Below are positions 6,201-6,684 of a DNA stretch of 6,684 nt, in pieces (position 1 is the stretch's first letter; the number at the start of each line of letters is the position of its first letter). This stretch comes from Gammaproteobacteria bacterium (lineage in GTDB: Bacteria; Pseudomonadota; Gammaproteobacteria; DSM-16500). The DNA is taken from the NCBI GenBank assembly GCA_021323555.1, contig JAJONP010000114.1:1-6684 (forward strand), read 5' to 3'. The notes beneath the pieces are model-generated. The model saw nothing but the letters and a program-made list of their open reading frames with translations, did not search any database and was not told where the DNA came from. Made by a program: the position numbers and the translations under genes.

Positions 6201-6684
6201 GGCGGCAGAGAAAGCAAGACTTAAAGCTGAAGAAGAAGAGAAAGCAAGACTTAAAGCTGAAGAAGAAGCAAGAGCTCAAGCTGAGGCAGAAGAGAAAGCA
6301 AGACTTAAAGCTGAAGAAGAAGCAAGAGCTCAACCTGAGGCAGAAGAGAAAGCAAGACTTAAAGTTGAAGAAGAAGCAAGAGCTCAAGCTGAGGCAGAAG
6401 AAAAAGCAAGAGATAAAGCTGAAGAAGAGAAAGCAAGAGCTGCTGCTGTAGCTAAAAAAATTAAAAAAATCACTACCAAAGCAGGTACAGGCTTTGCAAT
6501 AGGTATTCTATTGACGGGGATTGGACTCTTGGCAAAATTTTCTCTGCTAGTCGCTATTAGCGTTACTTCCACAGCAGGGATACCCGTTATTATTATCGGT
6601 GGTGTTTTGACGTTTGGCAGTACTGTCTATTACTGTGCGATGTCTAATCGTAAACAAAGTGCTTCTGTGCATCAAGATGATAAC
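3229..6684 (+). CDS. Giant effector-like protein: kinase-like core, clan CE cysteine protease, charged helix, membrane anchor (3'-partial)
   Basis: 1152 codons run open from an ATG with a strong GAGGAG to the window end with no stop, so the C-terminus is missing. No signal peptide is seen. Domains: an unnamed region (75-330) with a His/Gly-rich core (H224, H234, H237, H239, H275, H281, H282, H301). A kinase-like core (about 350-600) has Lys394 in YFIKVP, helix-C-like acidic residues E401/E405, GDYSVHSAN at 522-530 and IDFG at 546-549. This resembles the GD..HxxN/DFG signature of PI3/PI4 kinases and of Legionella lipid-kinase effectors such as LepB. An acidic linker follows (721-742). A clan CE cysteine protease (about 745-920) has H832-W833, D847, Q888 and C894-G895, the Ulp1/YopJ-type set with the usual Gln-to-Cys spacing of six. 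A Glu/Lys/Ala helix spans 969-1075, then KKIKK, then a hydrophobic segment (1085-1137) likely to cross a membrane twice. Inferred role: a secreted bifunctional host-acting enzyme. Substrates are unknown, and secretion (perhaps Dot/Icm) is not shown. Confidence 0.95.
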   Translation, partial: MAPPGLEDSWIDMGISSVEPEQHFEKSNNLNDWVDVDEKQDNLPEPLSFTREAQFQRDIDMITGAIERPGENPFSAAILKKIFTLFHYGDLRYFKDGEWHPWDLPLASAISHGARVTIQFPNDLSKDIMAWLFEGENKLDKYVRNAATHGLKAREKSEIQFNPHHSLREIKLSMQKAASQASVKFLADLVEWIPLFGKSASDAIKPRKVHFGINLALGGAGNTHFTSRNVIEPHGQHGHLYVFYRPAMKDSTYGGLLVGIEQSAPGCPDQNGGSHGVMATHHALSATAGEDFGKNNSLVGHGPNRYYDGIFLDLTEEQFHQIKNQEFNLAMLSTVGNKAVARKAPYADVQPEALVTLVYNEKKLTRYKEKQAGKNNGVLDGFYKDEEGNEYFIKVPSDQTELFTELFTGKILDQFKKFLPAQYRESLICADQVELPDGTYGLIQPRKNIKEVWKYFVEQAANQPKSYVQFALKGISDFISNPYDRNIPYEIMYGQTQQYPLLAELGDINSLAICLLYSLMMGDYSVHSANIVYSAEEKKEVLFSKIDFGAALRYIGDRRNIDIMNPVEYHGLFWFKYYTKGFHLLYKNVPGLYKAVSVYAKELFEKCSEEELYNIVLAATKAIPTNLLEQSEQYATAAYMGIDEFKAACLGKDRADEQFSRKLASILFTRVQKLAALSEIEIQPSPPDAAEAPRLGPNRMFDFAFQKLKKAWVEKPQVPIEEEEEEKEDEQKEELVDLEEKQPIEIIIPDAAADIYAARFVLNENLNDGSNIVLTSPASDIETIDASAVGTTPLPQMLKQIRELQKDGKNNTYFVPLAECWPTVPYGPPRQHWTLLMIRGDRCYFVDPCPLWKSASLPYSKGPFEWGMVRMLQASRFDTPSTSYLGWQQDSVNCGRYVSAIIGEVAKLIYSGIAFAKIPSNLEQLSPHPTAETLVQEETHCTIPEEIASNKIVCDLRRQEEVFEYFVAAKKAEEEEKARAKAEAEEKAKVEAAEKARLKAEEEEKARLKAEEEARAQAEAEEKARLKAEEEARAQPEAEEKARLKVEEEARAQAEAEEKARDKAEEEKARAAAVAKKIKKITTKAGTGFAIGILLTGIGLLAKFSLLVAISVTSTAGIPVIIIGGVLTFGSTVYYCAMSNRKQSASVHQDDN
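5380..5458 (+). other. Acidic low-complexity linker between kinase-like and protease domains
   Basis: Residues 718-743 of the effector are dominated by Glu and Asp with a few Lys, after a short Pro-containing stretch. The segment is probably a flexible or helical spacer that separates two independent enzyme domains, and it supports placing a domain boundary here. Confidence 0.7.
6238..6426 (+). repeat. 54-bp in-frame tandem repeat (three full copies plus a half) encoding a charged helix
   Basis: Full copies lie at 6238-6291, 6292-6345 and 6346-6399, with a diverging half copy at 6400-6426. Copies 2 and 3 each differ from copy 1 by one base (GCT to CCT at 6334; GCT to GTT at 6364-6366). A half unit (6205-6237) and more degenerate units (6151-6204) lie upstream. 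The 18-residue unit is EKAR-K-rich with blocks of Glu. Eighteen residues equal five helical turns, and Glu-Lys/Arg i to i+4 pairs are frequent, so a long single or coiled helix is expected. The near-identity points to recent expansion, and copy number may vary between strains. The substitution in copy 2 puts a proline (P1036) in the helix. Confidence 0.92.

Noticed and set aside
6205..6426. CRISPR-like direct repeats
   Set aside because: The repeats are contiguous, with no unique spacers, and lie in frame within a coding region.
6028..6451. Open frames on both strands (minus 6028-6387, plus 6197-6451) giving Phe/Ser/Cys-rich or Lys/Gln-rich peptides
   Set aside because: They are frame shadows of the purine-rich repeat that encodes the charged helix of the effector. 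They have no ribosome-binding site and a low-complexity composition.

Overview
The window looks like part of a gammaproteobacterial chromosome, most probably from a host-associated member of the Legionellales (Coxiellaceae- or Legionella-like). This placement is an inference. It rests on the AT-rich coding, an LptM-DapF gene pair as seen in gammaproteobacteria, and a very large protein built like a secreted host-directed effector: a phosphoinositide-kinase-like core, a Ulp1/YopJ-type cysteine protease, long charged helices and a hydrophobic C-terminal anchor. Nothing in the window fixes the species.

Layout. Positions 1-177 hold the 3' end of a transposase-like reading frame on the minus strand, probably an IS110/IS1111-type remnant. 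Positions 178-360 are non-coding and contain GC-rich inverted repeats. Positions 361-3089 carry a minus-strand cluster that reads lptM (52 aa lipoprotein) - dapF (diaminopimelate epimerase) - tpsB (ShlB/FhaC-type outer-membrane transporter). lptM and dapF are 2 bp apart, and tpsB follows dapF by 12 or 45 bp depending on its start. Positions 3090-3228 are a divergent intergenic region. From 3229 to the window end, one plus-strand frame of 1152 codons runs open without a stop, so the gene is 3'-partial.

How the genes work together. DapF makes meso-diaminopimelate for peptidoglycan and lysine. LptM is a small outer-membrane lipoprotein linked to assembly of the LPS translocon. The TpsB protein is an outer-membrane pore that normally exports one large TpsA partner, but no TpsA lies in the window. 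The three share an envelope theme, but the link may be positional only.

The divergent giant gene is the most interesting object. From the N-terminus it encodes a His/Gly-rich domain that I cannot name, a kinase-like core (Lys394, GD...HxxN at 522-530, DFG at 547-549), an acidic linker, a clan CE cysteine protease with a complete His832-Asp847-Gln888-Cys894 set, an 18-residue-repeat charged helix encoded by nearly identical 54-bp tandem repeats, and a hydrophobic segment likely to form two membrane helices. Having a lipid- or protein-kinase-like module and a ubiquitin-like-protease or acetyltransferase module on one membrane-anchored chain suggests a bifunctional host-manipulating effector. 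I do not recognise the full architecture as a named protein.
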